Positions 36,308 to 45,083 of a stretch of 64,000 bases of DNA are shown piece by piece. Each line of letters opens with the position of its first letter. Position 1 is the first letter of the stretch. The notes beneath the pieces were generated by a model, which saw only the letters and a list, made by a program, of their open reading frames with translations, had not been told where the DNA came from and did no database searches. The DNA comes from Clostridiales bacterium (GTDB lineage: Bacteria > Bacillota > Clostridia > Saccharofermentanales > Saccharofermentanaceae), in contig JAFWPB010000063.1 in the NCBI GenBank assembly GCA_017545245.1, positions 62,001 through 126,000 on the forward strand, read 5' to 3'. A program made the translations under genes and the position numbers.

Positions 36308-36807
36308 GATTCGATCACCTTCCTTGCATCATTGATTGAATTAATCGTATCTTTCTCAGAACGCTGTGCGAATTCAGGCGCATAGAACTCTTCGATCAGT
36401 CCGCTGATGGAAGTGATCTTATGTGCTTTCAATTCGGTAAGCGAGAAATTCTGAGTGTTGATACCCGTCATTTCATGTACAAACATACGAATGATTGCAG
36501 ACAGCTCCTGGTGGGCGGTACGGACATCCATGGCTCCGGATGAATATGCCGCACGGATCTTCTCGACTTTCTCGAGATACTCTGCCTTGATCTGCGTCTT
36601 GTCTTTCGGTTTGAAAACGACCGGCTTTGGTTCTTTGACCTTGATCGGGGCGTTCTTATTTCTCCGATAGATCTCGAAAAGGATCAAAGCAGCCGCAGCG
36701 AGAAGGATCACGATTCCTATTATGATTATTGGAGTAAGCATATAGGAAAACGGGTCCTGCAGATCCACAGAGACGTCAATATTGGGTGTTTCAGTGGTTT
36801 GCGGCAT
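36298..36807 (-). CDS. DUF4381-like membrane protein of the MoxR operon
   Basis: 169 residues: a short outer segment, one helix near 26-48 (IIIIGIVILLAAAALILFE), a basic Pro/Lys stretch, then a helical cytosolic domain. It occupies the slot of DUF4381/DUF4129 proteins between the DUF58 and VWA genes. Family assignment rests on position and topology. Confidence 0.65.
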   Translation of the reverse strand: MPQTTETPNIDVSVDLQDPFSYMLTPIIIIGIVILLAAAALILFEIYRRNKNAPIKVKEPKPVVFKPKDKTQIKAEYLEKVEKIRAAYSSGAMDVRTAHQELSAIIRMFVHEMTGINTQNFSLTELKAHKITSISGLIEEFYAPEFAQRSEKDTINSINDARKVIESWN

Positions 36808-37666
36808 ATCTGTGTCTCTCCAGTAATTCAGTTAACTTGTAAGTGATCTCTTCCTTGCTTCCAATCTTTGTCGAAAGGATCGCATGACGAAGCAGCATCT
36901 TCTCATTTTTCTCGTTGATCTGCTGCTTCATGCTTTTTTCCATCTGGGCCAGTTTCTTGTTGCCCGTGATGAATTCAGGAAGATATCTTTTGTTTTCTAC
37001 TTTAAAAGAACTTCCACCTGTCAGATCGATATCGTTGATGTTGATGAAAAGCAGATCGTGCTGACAGATCAGCTTCTTCAATACCACTTCCGATACAGAG
37101 TTGATTCCCATCATATCCGTGACAACAAAGACAACCATCTTCCGACGAAAGTTCTTCATAAGATACTCCAGGGTTTTGTTCAGGTCTGATTTGGAAGACT
37201 TCTGGACATCCGAATCATAACAGGAAAGGAAATGTTCAATATCGTAAAGACGCGTACGCAAAGGATAGTAACGCATCTTTCCATCCACATTATACAAAGC
37301 TCCGCAGAAATCACCGTTGGAATACGTAAGGTAAGCCAGCGTTCCGGCCGAAAACAGCGCGACATCCTTCTTGATCTCCATCTTGTCCGTATGCGCACTC
37401 ATCTTCGCACCAGTATCAAAGACGATAAGGATATTGTGCTTCTTCTCTGCGATATATCGCTTTACCAGAAGCGAACGGCTTCTGGAGGAAGCTTTCCAGT
37501 CGATATCACGGATGCTGTCCCCCGGAATGTATTCACGAAGATCTTCGAAATTCAAGCTTCGACCCATAAAGACAGATTTATACGATCCGTCCAGGATACT
37601 TGTCGCTTTGATCTTTGTATGTATGGCAATATTCGCTTTTATTCTTGTAACGTAGTCAAGAATCAT
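36791..37666 (-). CDS. DUF58-domain protein
   Basis: 291 residues. The conserved DUF58 segment GDSIRDIDWKASSRSRSLLVKRYIAEK (about 49-75, core DIDWKASSRS) and a degenerate VWA-like fold with FDTGAKM. It lies between MoxR (four-base overlap) and the DUF4381-like gene, and is the usual partner of MoxR. Confidence 0.88.
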   Translation of the reverse strand: MILDYVTRIKANIAIHTKIKATSILDGSYKSVFMGRSLNFEDLREYIPGDSIRDIDWKASSRSRSLLVKRYIAEKKHNILIVFDTGAKMSAHTDKMEIKKDVALFSAGTLAYLTYSNGDFCGALYNVDGKMRYYPLRTRLYDIEHFLSCYDSDVQKSSKSDLNKTLEYLMKNFRRKMVVFVVTDMMGINSVSEVVLKKLICQHDLLFININDIDLTGGSSFKVENKRYLPEFITGNKKLAQMEKSMKQQINEKNEKMLLRHAILSTKIGSKEEITYKLTELLERHRYAANH

Positions 37667-38652
37667 GGTGTAGCAATCGCTCCTACAATCTTATCAATGA
37701 TCTGCTCTTCTGTTACTCCATCAGCAACAGCGGCGAAGTTCAGGGAAATACGGTGACGCAGTACACTGTGGATCAGTGTCTTTACGTCGTCCGGAGTTAC
37801 ATAGCTTCGGCCATTGATCAGGGCAACAGCTTTGGAAACTTCCATCAAGGCAATGCAGCCACGGGTACTGGAACCAAGGGTGATGTATTCAGCAAGCTCT
37901 TTGCCGATCACCTGTTCAGCATGACGTGTGGCATTTACGATACTGATGATGTATCTCTTGATCGCATCGTCAAGGTAGATTTTCTTAGCCATCTGCTGTA
38001 AGAAGTAAAGATCCTCAAGTTCCACGACAGACTGGGTATTGGAGAATACATCACGCTCGATACGGTTCAGGATCTCAAACTCTTCGTCCTGAGTCGGATA
38101 ATCGATCTTCTCTTTGATCAAGAAACGGTCAAGCTGTGCCTCGGAAAGAAGATATGTACCTTCCTGCTCGATAGGGTTCTGCGTAGCGATAACCGTGAAG
38201 ATCTTCGGCATGGCGTAGTTTAAGCCGCCGATAGTTGTCTGGTGTTCCTGCATGACTTCGAGCATAGCACTCTGTGTCTTCGCACTGGAACGGTTGATTT
38301 CGTCGAGGAGGACAAAGTTTGCATAAACCGGACCAAGCTTTGTCTCGAAAGTGTTTGTTGTGTAATTGAAAATCTGTGTACCGATAATGTCACTTGGCAG
38401 AAGGTCCGGTGTACACTGGATACGGGAAAACTTTCCGTTTACCGCGTCGGTAAGTGTTTTTGCAGCGGTTGTCTTCGCGAGACCCGGGACAGATTCAAGA
38501 AGGATATGTCCGTTTGATATGATCGAGATCAGGAGCGACCAGCCAAGTCTGGTCTGACCGACCATTTTTTCGTAGTAAGATGTGGTGATCTTGGAAATGA
38601 TGTCTTTACTTTTTTCTAATTCGACATTGGTGATTTCTGAACGATTCTCCAT
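37663..38652 (-). CDS. MoxR-family AAA+ ATPase
   Basis: 329 residues. Walker A is the atypical ESVPGLAKTTAAKT segment, Walker B is VLLDEINRS, and sensor 1 is in ATQNPIEQEGTY. The C-terminal lid has GSSTRGCIALM. MoxR ATPases act as chaperones for VWA-containing complexes. First gene of the operon, with AAGGAG eleven bases before the ATG. Confidence 0.93.
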   Translation of the reverse strand: MENRSEITNVELEKSKDIISKITTSYYEKMVGQTRLGWSLLISIISNGHILLESVPGLAKTTAAKTLTDAVNGKFSRIQCTPDLLPSDIIGTQIFNYTTNTFETKLGPVYANFVLLDEINRSSAKTQSAMLEVMQEHQTTIGGLNYAMPKIFTVIATQNPIEQEGTYLLSEAQLDRFLIKEKIDYPTQDEEFEILNRIERDVFSNTQSVVELEDLYFLQQMAKKIYLDDAIKRYIISIVNATRHAEQVIGKELAEYITLGSSTRGCIALMEVSKAVALINGRSYVTPDDVKTLIHSVLRHRISLNFAAVADGVTEEQIIDKIVGAIATP

Positions 38653-38697
38653 TTCTGTTTTTTCTCCTTGTGTATGCTTATTTCCAATAGCTAATAT

Positions 38698-38726
38698 ATA
38701 TTATTTCATATCGAAAGAACTTGCAA
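38698..38726 (-). promoter_or_regulatory. Probable promoter of the MoxR operon
   Basis: Reverse strand TTGCAA (38726-38721), 17 bases, TAATAT (38703-38698), about 45 bases before the moxR ATG. Confidence 0.5.
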
Positions 38727-38764
38727 ATGACAAATTTTTCATAATAGATTGTTTTATTGCGAAA

Positions 38765-38807
38765 AAGTAACCCCCATAGTTCATATCGATAAGGAACTGA
38801 TGGGGGA
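38765..38807 (-). terminator. Terminator after tRNA-Leu(CAA)
   Basis: On the reverse strand a CCCCCATCAGTTC/GAACTATGGGGG stem is followed by TTACTTTTT. It lies 15 bases after the tRNA CCA end. Confidence 0.75.
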
Positions 38808-38821
38808 AACTTATTTAGGCT

Positions 38822-38906
38822 TGGTGGGGCTGATGGGACTTGAACCCATACGATTTATGGTCGGCAGATTTTGAGTCTGCTGCGTCTGCCATTCCGCCAC
38901 AACCCC
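38822..38906 (-). tRNA. tRNA-Leu(CAA)
   Basis: Acceptor GGGGTTG pairs with CAGCCCC. The anticodon loop CTCAAAA gives CAA, and there is a long variable arm typical of tRNA-Leu. CCA is encoded (38824-38822). Confidence 0.95.
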
Positions 38907-38921
38907 GTTGCGACGAAAAAC

Positions 38922-38950
38922 ATATTAGCACACTCCTAAAATGCTGTCAA
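38922..38950 (-). promoter_or_regulatory. tRNA-Leu promoter overlapping the galE stop codon
   Basis: Reverse strand TTGACA (38950-38945), 17 bases, TAATAT (38927-38922). The -35 shares bases with the galE TAA. Confidence 0.8.
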
Positions 38951-39957
38951 TTAGCGGTCAGAGTATTCTTCGCGAACCGGAAAGCGTCCAGACACATGCG
39001 GTCCAGATCGTATTCAGCGACCCAGCCGAGTTCTTCTTTTGCCTTGGATGGATCCGAATAAGAAACCGCAATATCACCCGGTCTTCTCTCTGCAAACTGA
39101 TACGGGATCGTGATGCCATTGACCTTTTCAAAAGCATGTACGATATCCAGAACGCTGTACCCTTTGCCGGTACCAAGATTGTAGATATATACGCCGGATT
39201 CATCAGCCAGTTTCTTCAATACGGCCACATGACCCTTTGCCAGATCGACTACATGGATATAGTCACGTACTCCGGTTCCATCCGGTGTGTCATAATCGTT
39301 GCCGGTCACGCGCAGCATCGGAAGTTTGCCTGCTGCGACCTGCATGATGTAAGGCATGAGGTTATTCGGGATTCCGTTCGGCTCTTCACCGATGATGCCG
39401 CTCTCATGACATCCGATCGGGTTGAAGTAACGCAGAAGAACAATATGCCAGTCCGGGTTCGCTTTCTGGAAATCCGTCAGGATCCTCTCCTGCATCTTCT
39501 TCGTCTCGCCATAAGGGTTTGTCGTCTCTCCCAAAGGACACTTTTCCGTGATCGGAATAAACTCCGGTTTACCGTAGACCGTGGCAGAAGAGGAAAAGAT
39601 GAAATTCTTCACGTCGTGCTTTTTCATGACCTCAAGAAGGTTCAATGTACCGCAGATATTATTCTTATAGTACTCAAGCGGCATGGCGACACTTTCCCCT
39701 ACTGCCTTTAATCCAGCAAAATGGATCACGGCATCTATACTGTTCTCGGAAAAGATCTTCTCCAGATCGTCCTCGTTACGCATATCGGCAAGGTAGAACT
39801 TCGGTCTTTTGCCCGTGATGGTTTCGATCTTATCGAGCGTGTTTTCTTTTGAGTTGGAAAGATTATCGAACACGATAACATCATGTCCGGCGTTAATGAG
39901 CTCAACACATGTGTGGGAACCGATAAAACCTGTACCGCCGCTAACTAATATATTCAT
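38947..39957 (-). CDS. galE: UDP-glucose 4-epimerase
   Basis: 336 residues of the extended SDR family, interconverting UDP-glucose and UDP-galactose. NAD site GGTGFIGSH (about 7-15), catalytic YGETK with SSSATVYG upstream. The frame extends further upstream through the tRNA-Tyr gene, but the ATG at 39957, five bases after GGAGG, is clearly the start. A -10 TATAAT lies about 25 bases before it. No other gal gene is adjacent. Confidence 0.96.
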   Translation of the reverse strand: MNILVSGGTGFIGSHTCVELINAGHDVIVFDNLSNSKENTLDKIETITGKRPKFYLADMRNEDDLEKIFSENSIDAVIHFAGLKAVGESVAMPLEYYKNNICGTLNLLEVMKKHDVKNFIFSSSATVYGKPEFIPITEKCPLGETTNPYGETKKMQERILTDFQKANPDWHIVLLRYFNPIGCHESGIIGEEPNGIPNNLMPYIMQVAAGKLPMLRVTGNDYDTPDGTGVRDYIHVVDLAKGHVAVLKKLADESGVYIYNLGTGKGYSVLDIVHAFEKVNGITIPYQFAERRPGDIAVSYSDPSKAKEELGWVAEYDLDRMCLDAFRFAKNTLTAN

Positions 39958-40024
39958 ATATACCTCCGTATATGTTTTCATCAGATTATATGTAGATTGT
40001 AAAACAGTTTGAAAAGTTAAACAA

Positions 40025-40058
40025 GAAAAAAGAGAGCTGATCAAAAGATCAACTCTCT
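40025..40058 (-). terminator. Terminator after tRNA-Tyr
   Basis: Reverse strand AGAGAGTTGATC, loop TTTT, GATCAGCTCTCT, then a T-run. It directly abuts the tRNA CCA end. Confidence 0.88.
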
Positions 40059-40143
40059 TGGTGGGAGAAGGTGGATTCGAACCACCGAAGTCGGTGACAA
40101 CAGATTTACAGTCTGCCCCCTTTGGCCGCTCGGGAATTCTCCC
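40059..40143 (-). tRNA. tRNA-Tyr(GTA)
   Basis: Acceptor GGGAGAA pairs with TTCTCCC. Anticodon loop CTGTAAA gives GTA, with a long variable arm. CCA is encoded. Confidence 0.95.
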
Positions 40144-40177
40144 ATGTATATATAAGATTTTCAAGTTAGCTTCTAAG

Positions 40178-40254
40178 TGGTGGGCCTTCAGGGACTCGAA
40201 CCCAAGACCGACCGGTTATGAGCCGGTTGCTCTAACCAACTGAGCTAAAGGCCC
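40178..40254 (-). tRNA. tRNA-Met(CAT)
   Basis: Acceptor GGGCCTT pairs with AAGGCCC. Anticodon loop CTCATAA gives CAT. The T-arm and overall form fit elongator Met; a tRNA-Ile modified by TilS cannot be ruled out from the anticodon alone. CCA is encoded. Cotranscribed with tRNA-Tyr, 34 bases downstream. Confidence 0.9.
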
Positions 40255-40295
40255 GCTTGTTTGAGTTTGTACCCATTTCTCAAAGCGCAAGAAAG

Positions 40296-40324
40296 ATTAT
40301 AGCGATAATGAAACGACTCGTCAA
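40296..40324 (-). promoter_or_regulatory. Strong promoter of the tRNA-Met/tRNA-Tyr operon
   Basis: Reverse strand TTGACG (40324-40319), 17 bases, TATAAT (40301-40296). About 42 bases before the tRNA-Met 5' end. Confidence 0.85.
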
Positions 40325-40379
40325 CACCTTTTTGAAAAATCGTGTCAAATTCCCTTTTCTTTAATATCGCTCAGAGGGT

Positions 40380-40431
40380 CATTACCGCCATTTTCTCCAT
40401 TTTTAGCATTTTGGCGGTAATGTTGTTTTTT
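40380..40431 (+). terminator. Orphan forward-facing terminator-like hairpin
   Basis: Arms CATTACCGCCA (40380-40390) and TGGCGGTAATG (40412-40422), followed by TTGTTTTTT. No forward gene precedes it. The 580-base gap between galE and asd otherwise holds only the two tRNAs and their signals. Confidence 0.55.
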
Positions 40432-40472
40432 AGGAGAATAAAATACTCTCAAAGCCAATCTTAGAACAAAAG

Positions 40473-40519
40473 CAAAAGAGGCGTCTCAAAAGCGATTCAC
40501 ATCACTTTTGAGACAACCT
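40473..40519 (-). terminator. Terminator after asd
   Basis: Reverse strand GTCTCAAAAG (40514-40505) and CTTTTGAGAC (40492-40483), with flanking GAGG pairing, then CTTTTGCTTTT. Confidence 0.75.
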
Positions 40520-40537
40520 CCATCCCATTTAGCTTGA

Positions 40538-41623
40538 TCAATCTTTTGCGGACAGATAGCCCTTCTTGTAAAGAAGTTCTGCAGTCAGCATCGCTCCACC
40601 GGCAGCACCACGGAGAGTGTTGTGGGAAAGGCAGGTAAACTTGTAATCGAAGATCGAGTCTTCTCTCAGACGACCGATCGATACGCCCATGCCGTCACCA
40701 AACTTTGCATCGAGAGCCGGCTGCGGACGATTGTCCTCTTCCAGATACTGCAGGAACTGCTTCGGTGCGTGTGGAAGCTCCAGCTCCTGCGGAACGCCCT
40801 TGAAGTTCTTCCATGCTTCGATCATCTCTTCCTTTGTCGGCTTCTTCTCAAAGGAAACCGAAACTGCAGCAGTATGACCTTCCTGAACAGCTACACGATA
40901 GCACTGTGCAGAGATAACAGGTGCGTCAGCCTTTACGATCTCGTTACCCTCGATGTGGCCCCAGACCTTGAGCGGCTCCTGCTCACTCTTTTCTTCTTCA
41001 CCGCCGATATAAGGAATCATGTTCCCTACCATCTCCGGCCAATCTTTGAATGTCTTACCAGCACCGGAGATCGCCTGGTATGTGCAGACACTGATCTGCT
41101 TGATACCGAAAGAACGAAGCGGGCTGAGGGCTGGAACGTAGCTCTGGATCGAGCAGTTCGGCTTAACTGCGATAAAACCACGCTTGGTGCCAAGACGCTC
41201 TTTCTGCTTTTCAATGATTGCTGCATGGTCAGAGTTGATTTCCGGAACCATCATCGGAACATCCGGAGTCCATCTGTGTGCAGAGTTATTAGAAATAACA
41301 GGTGTCTCGAGCTTTGCGATCTTCTCTTCCAAAGCACGGATCTCATCCTTCTTCATATCAACTGCACAGAATACGAAGTCAACCTTCTTGCAGACTTCTT
41401 CGATATTATCTGTGCTTTCAACGATCATATCCTTAACATAGGAAGGCATCTCACAATCGATCTTCCAACGGCCTTCAACAGCCTCACTATACTTCTTACC
41501 TGCTGAACGTGGAGAAGCAACGACCGTTACGCATTCAAACCATGGATGATCATTCAGAAGCGAAATAAAACGCTGTCCGACATAGCCTGTAGCTCCAATT
41601 ACGCCAACTTTTAACTTATTCAT
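40538..41623 (-). CDS. asd: Aspartate-semialdehyde dehydrogenase, archaeal/fungal-like subtype
   Basis: About 361 residues. Reduces aspartyl phosphate for lysine, threonine, methionine and DAP synthesis. NADP site GVIGATGYVGQRF, active cysteine in KPNCSIQSY (about 153), catalytic histidine in EGHTAAVSV. The sequence (GRWKIDCEMPSYVKDM, FCAVDM) is of the shorter archaeal/fungal type rather than the common bacterial one. A GTG at 41632 is possible, but homologues begin MNKLKVGVIG. Promoter TTGTTT, 17 bases, TATAAT at 41713-41685. Confidence 0.94.
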   Translation of the reverse strand: MNKLKVGVIGATGYVGQRFISLLNDHPWFECVTVVASPRSAGKKYSEAVEGRWKIDCEMPSYVKDMIVESTDNIEEVCKKVDFVFCAVDMKKDEIRALEEKIAKLETPVISNNSAHRWTPDVPMMVPEINSDHAAIIEKQKERLGTKRGFIAVKPNCSIQSYVPALSPLRSFGIKQISVCTYQAISGAGKTFKDWPEMVGNMIPYIGGEEEKSEQEPLKVWGHIEGNEIVKADAPVISAQCYRVAVQEGHTAAVSVSFEKKPTKEEMIEAWKNFKGVPQELELPHAPKQFLQYLEEDNRPQPALDAKFGDGMGVSIGRLREDSIFDYKFTCLSHNTLRGAAGGAMLTAELLYKKGYLSAKD

Positions 41624-41684
41624 AGTAATCACATATCCTCTCTACACTGTCCGCGTACCGTGGACATTTGTCTTTGATACGTGC

Positions 41685-41713
41685 ATTATAACGCAACAAC
41701 TTTCTAAAAACAA
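41685..41713 (-). promoter_or_regulatory. asd promoter
   Basis: Reverse strand TTGTTT (41713-41708), 17 bases, TATAAT (41690-41685). Confidence 0.7.
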
Positions 41714-41779
41714 GTCATTTATACTAATTTTCTAATCAAATTATGTTAGTATAGTTTTGAATAAAGCCGAGGTAAGAAA

Positions 41780-42784
41780 ATGGGACGTCCTAAAGGAAAA
41801 TCTTGTGGTGAAAATGCAACCTTTCCGATCCTGGAACAGTATCTGCGTTATATGCAGGCCGTTCAGGAGAAATCTGCTCTGACAGTAAAGGAATATAAGT
41901 ATGACCTCATCCTCTTCTTCCGTTTTCTGAAGAAAGACTGGGGATTGGTCAAGCTCGATGAGAAAACCACTTTCAACGACATCGATATCAGTGACGTGGA
42001 CGAAAAGTTTTTAAACCGCATCGCCCAGGATGATCTCTTTGCCTTCATGATCTACCTTTCCCGCGAGCGCAATGCCTCTGCCTCCACCCGAGCCAGAAAA
42101 GTCGCCACACTCAAGTCCTTTTTCAAATACCTCTTCCAGAAAAAGAGAATCATAAAAGACGACCCTGCCTATGAACTCGAGACACCGCGTCGCCCAAAGC
42201 GACTTCCGAAATATCTGAATCTTGAACAGAGCATGCAGCTCCTTAAGACCGCCGAACATCAGGAACGACCAAACTCGGAGCGGGATTTCTGTATTCTTAC
42301 GCTCTTTTTGAACTGCGGCATGCGTCTTTCTGAATTACAGGGCATCAATCTTTCCGATATCCGTGACGACACTCTGCGCGTTGTCGGTAAGGGCAACAAA
42401 GAGCGCACGATTTATCTGAACAACGCGTGTCTTCAGGCACTTCGTGATTATTATCCTGTCCGCGAACAGATGAAAAGCAAAGATGACCAGGCGCTTTTCC
42501 TGAGTAAGCGTGGTACGCGGATCAGTACCCAGATGATCCAGAACATCATCAAGTCGCTCTTCTCTGCTTCCGGCATCGATCCTTCTGTCTATTCCGTGCA
42601 TAAGCTCCGCCATACCGCTGCCACGCTGATGTATAAGTACGGCGAAGTCGATATCCGAAGCCTGCAGACGATCCTCGGACATCAAAGTGTCGCCACCACA
42701 CAGATCTATACCCATGTTGATGACGACACTCTGCATGAAGCTGTTTCGAAAAACCCGCTGGCAGGCTATAAGAAAGAATCCTGA
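41780..42784 (+). CDS. Tyrosine recombinase of the XerC/XerD type
   Basis: 334 residues. The N-terminal SAM-like DNA-binding domain is about 15-125. The catalytic set is complete: Arg182 (CGMRLSEL), Lys near 204-207 (VVGKGNKER), His274/Arg277 (HKLRH), His301 (LGHQS) and Tyr310 (TQIYTHV). Most likely the chromosome dimer-resolution recombinase, given its housekeeping neighbours and lack of nearby mobile-element genes or att repeats. No dif site was recognised here. Confidence 0.88.
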   Translation: MGRPKGKSCGENATFPILEQYLRYMQAVQEKSALTVKEYKYDLILFFRFLKKDWGLVKLDEKTTFNDIDISDVDEKFLNRIAQDDLFAFMIYLSRERNASASTRARKVATLKSFFKYLFQKKRIIKDDPAYELETPRRPKRLPKYLNLEQSMQLLKTAEHQERPNSERDFCILTLFLNCGMRLSELQGINLSDIRDDTLRVVGKGNKERTIYLNNACLQALRDYYPVREQMKSKDDQALFLSKRGTRISTQMIQNIIKSLFSASGIDPSVYSVHKLRHTAATLMYKYGEVDIRSLQTILGHQSVATTQIYTHVDDDTLHEAVSKNPLAGYKKES

Positions 42785-42788
42785 CAGC

Positions 42789-44408
42789 TTACTTCAATTC
42801 ATTCTTATAAATATCGAAGAAACGTAGCGCAACTTCCTTTTTGTTCTGCGGATGCAGGTCGTTATACCAGCCCAGATCCTCGGTTTTGATCAGGTAAGTA
42901 TTCGGAATGCGTCCGACCACTTCCTTTTGGGCATTACGGATATCAGTAAATACATCTTCTTCGTAGACCGGACCTTCACCCTTCCACATTGTGATCTCTG
43001 CCATAAGGAACGGAACATCCTTACCGAAAAGCACTCTCCACTCTTCGACCATCTTCACAAGAAGATCTCCGTAATACTGGGGGTACTCGCCATTTGATTC
43101 ACCTTGATAGAAAAGCATCGCATCGCAATTATAGTTACGGATCGGATAAAGCATGGAATTATATAATGCAGTGGGTCCCCAGATGAAAAAGGTCTGTGGA
43201 ATAAGTGGCTCGTCTGCCTCAATTCCCATTCTGACTTTCCAATCACCTGCCAAAGAGATTTCCTTCTCTCCTTTTTTCAGGCAGAATGGAGTATCAATGA
43301 CAGCGCCGCCAACATTTCCGTTCGTCATCACCAGTCGGATAGAGATTACATTCTTTCCCGGTTTCAAGATACCTTCAGAAAGCCAGTAACGGCGCGGAGG
43401 ATATTTAAAACCGATACCACCAACTTTTACGCCATTCACATATGTATCGTCCGAATCGATCAACGTACCAAGACGAAGCTGCACGCGGCTATTACAAAAC
43501 TCTTCAGGAACATCGACAATTCTCTGCATCCATACCGAGCCGAAACCAATATTCTCATATTTCGTCCCCATGAAAGTTTCAGGCATATTGACAGTATCAC
43601 CGATCGTCTCATCCCAGAGATTTTCCCAATGTCCACTTGTTCCGGGATCTTTGGCGGCAAGATCGTCCCGCCATTTAATCTCACGATCAAGGTCTGCTTT
43701 CTGCGTGCTTGTCACATAATCCATGTTACGGTTGCTCTCAAGCTTTTCCTTATAGCACCACAGGCAGCACTTACTCTTATCGTTGTTGCACTTTCCGGAA
43801 TCCTTATATTTTGGATAGATCTCTTCAAAAGTACTGACAAGTGTTTCTTCACTCATCAGGCTTTCTACAGGCGCTCCACCTACAGCAGTCTGTACAAGAC
43901 CGACTGGAACACCGTCCTGCAGGTATTTTTCTTTCGCAAAATAAAATCCAATCGCACTGAACCCGAAGATATTCTTCTGGTCTGCGTTCACCCAGCGGCC
44001 GCCTTCCAGAAACTCTTCTTTTCTTCCGAAAAGCGGAACCTTCGGGACTTCGAACTGGCGGATCTTATCGAAATCAGCACTCTCGATCTCATCAACATGC
44101 ATATCGGCCGTGAGAATGATCGGCAGCTCCATATTGGATTGACCGCCAAGAATATATACATCACCGAAAAGCACTTCCTTAATTACAATTTCCGTACTTT
44201 CCGACTTGATTGTGATCATATGCGGTCCACCCGCCTCCTGCGCCGGAATCGTAACGATAGACTCATCGTCGCCGCTTTTGGAGACGGAAAGAGATACATC
44301 ATCCAGCATAGCAGAAACAACTGCTGTGCCTTCATTCTTTACGGAAATCGTGTTCTCCTTTTTTCTTTGAAGGATCATACCATCGCTGTAAATACTTGAA
44401 ATCTTCAT
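42789..44408 (-). CDS. Sialate-O-acetylesterase-like SGNH esterase
   Basis: 539 residues, no signal peptide. The SGNH block I serine is in LGGQSNMELP (about 114), a jelly-roll-like insert occupies about 265-390, and the C-terminal block has the YQGESNGEYP segment. Such enzymes remove acetyl groups from sialic acid or from xylan/pectin sugars. It ends the YesMN-ABC locus (four-base overlap with the gene before it), so the natural substrate is probably an imported acetylated oligosaccharide. Confidence 0.85.
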   Translation of the reverse strand: MKISSIYSDGMILQRKKENTISVKNEGTAVVSAMLDDVSLSVSKSGDDESIVTIPAQEAGGPHMITIKSESTEIVIKEVLFGDVYILGGQSNMELPIILTADMHVDEIESADFDKIRQFEVPKVPLFGRKEEFLEGGRWVNADQKNIFGFSAIGFYFAKEKYLQDGVPVGLVQTAVGGAPVESLMSEETLVSTFEEIYPKYKDSGKCNNDKSKCCLWCYKEKLESNRNMDYVTSTQKADLDREIKWRDDLAAKDPGTSGHWENLWDETIGDTVNMPETFMGTKYENIGFGSVWMQRIVDVPEEFCNSRVQLRLGTLIDSDDTYVNGVKVGGIGFKYPPRRYWLSEGILKPGKNVISIRLVMTNGNVGGAVIDTPFCLKKGEKEISLAGDWKVRMGIEADEPLIPQTFFIWGPTALYNSMLYPIRNYNCDAMLFYQGESNGEYPQYYGDLLVKMVEEWRVLFGKDVPFLMAEITMWKGEGPVYEEDVFTDIRNAQKEVVGRIPNTYLIKTEDLGWYNDLHPQNKKEVALRFFDIYKNELK

Positions 44409-45076
44409 GCTTGACCTCCCAGGAATAAATAATCGATAAAACTGTCATTAAGGTCTTCGTGTTCACCTGAATAAACGAATGTGAAGATCAACTCTTCTTC
44501 TCCAAGATATCCGATATTCTTCTTCTCCTGATCCGAAAGGCGGATACCCAGGGACTCCCCTGAAGATGTCTGCACATAGTCCAAAGAAGCATATTTGTCT
44601 GATGAACTATAATCCGATAGCGGAACGAAGAATTGATATCCGGAAAAATGCTCAAAACTTGCCTCAGTTAAGATCACATACTGATACATCCCGGTTGATA
44701 CCTGTGATGTAAACGCCAATTCAATCGACATATTGTCGTATTTGGCGCCATCCGAAAAAGTCGCGGTAGTATCTCGTGAAAGCTCAGCTTTCTTTCTCTT
44801 ATACTTTGAACCAAGACTCTTGATGAAGCCTTCTGTCAAATACTCGTTTCCACTGTCGGTGATGTCAAAGCCTACAGTGGCACCGGAATATACCGTCTTC
44901 TTCGATGTAAACACATCAATGGCAAACCAGGCGACAGCAATAATGAGAGCGAGAGACAATAAACAAGGCACAAGATAATAATCCCGAAAATAACGTTTCT
45001 TCGTCGAAGCGTCCATTTTAGAGAATTTTTCTTTCTCCTTAGCTATTCTCTCTTTTAAAGGCAGTTTCTCATTCAT
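44405..45076 (-). CDS. Unknown single-pass membrane protein in the YesL locus
   Basis: About 223 residues. A charged N-terminus (about 1-35), one membrane helix (about 38-57, LVPCLLSLALIIAVAWFAI) and an outer domain of about 160 residues with no recognised fold. The frame could open at a TTG at 45115, but the ATG at 45076, seven bases after the yesL stop, is simpler. Its place after yesL and before the esterase suggests a role with the sugar importer. Confidence 0.65.
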   Translation of the reverse strand: MNEKLPLKERIAKEKEKFSKMDASTKKRYFRDYYLVPCLLSLALIIAVAWFAIDVFTSKKTVYSGATVGFDITDSGNEYLTEGFIKSLGSKYKRKKAELSRDTTATFSDGAKYDNMSIELAFTSQVSTGMYQYVILTEASFEHFSGYQFFVPLSDYSSSDKYASLDYVQTSSGESLGIRLSDQEKKNIGYLGEEELIFTFVYSGEHEDLNDSFIDYLFLGGQA

Positions 45077-45083
45077 TGTCGTC

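Noticed and set aside
39958-40164. 69-residue N-terminal extension of galE
   Set aside because: It runs through the tRNA-Tyr gene and its terminator; the GGAGG-preceded ATG at 39957 matches the family start.
40380-40431. Second copy of the palindrome at 11037-11144
   Set aside because: Only the short CCGCCA/TGGCGG core is shared; arms, loop and size differ, so this is probably chance.
41780-42784. Integrase of a mobile element
   Set aside because: Neighbours are housekeeping genes, no att-like repeats or other phage genes are seen, and length and motifs fit XerC/XerD.
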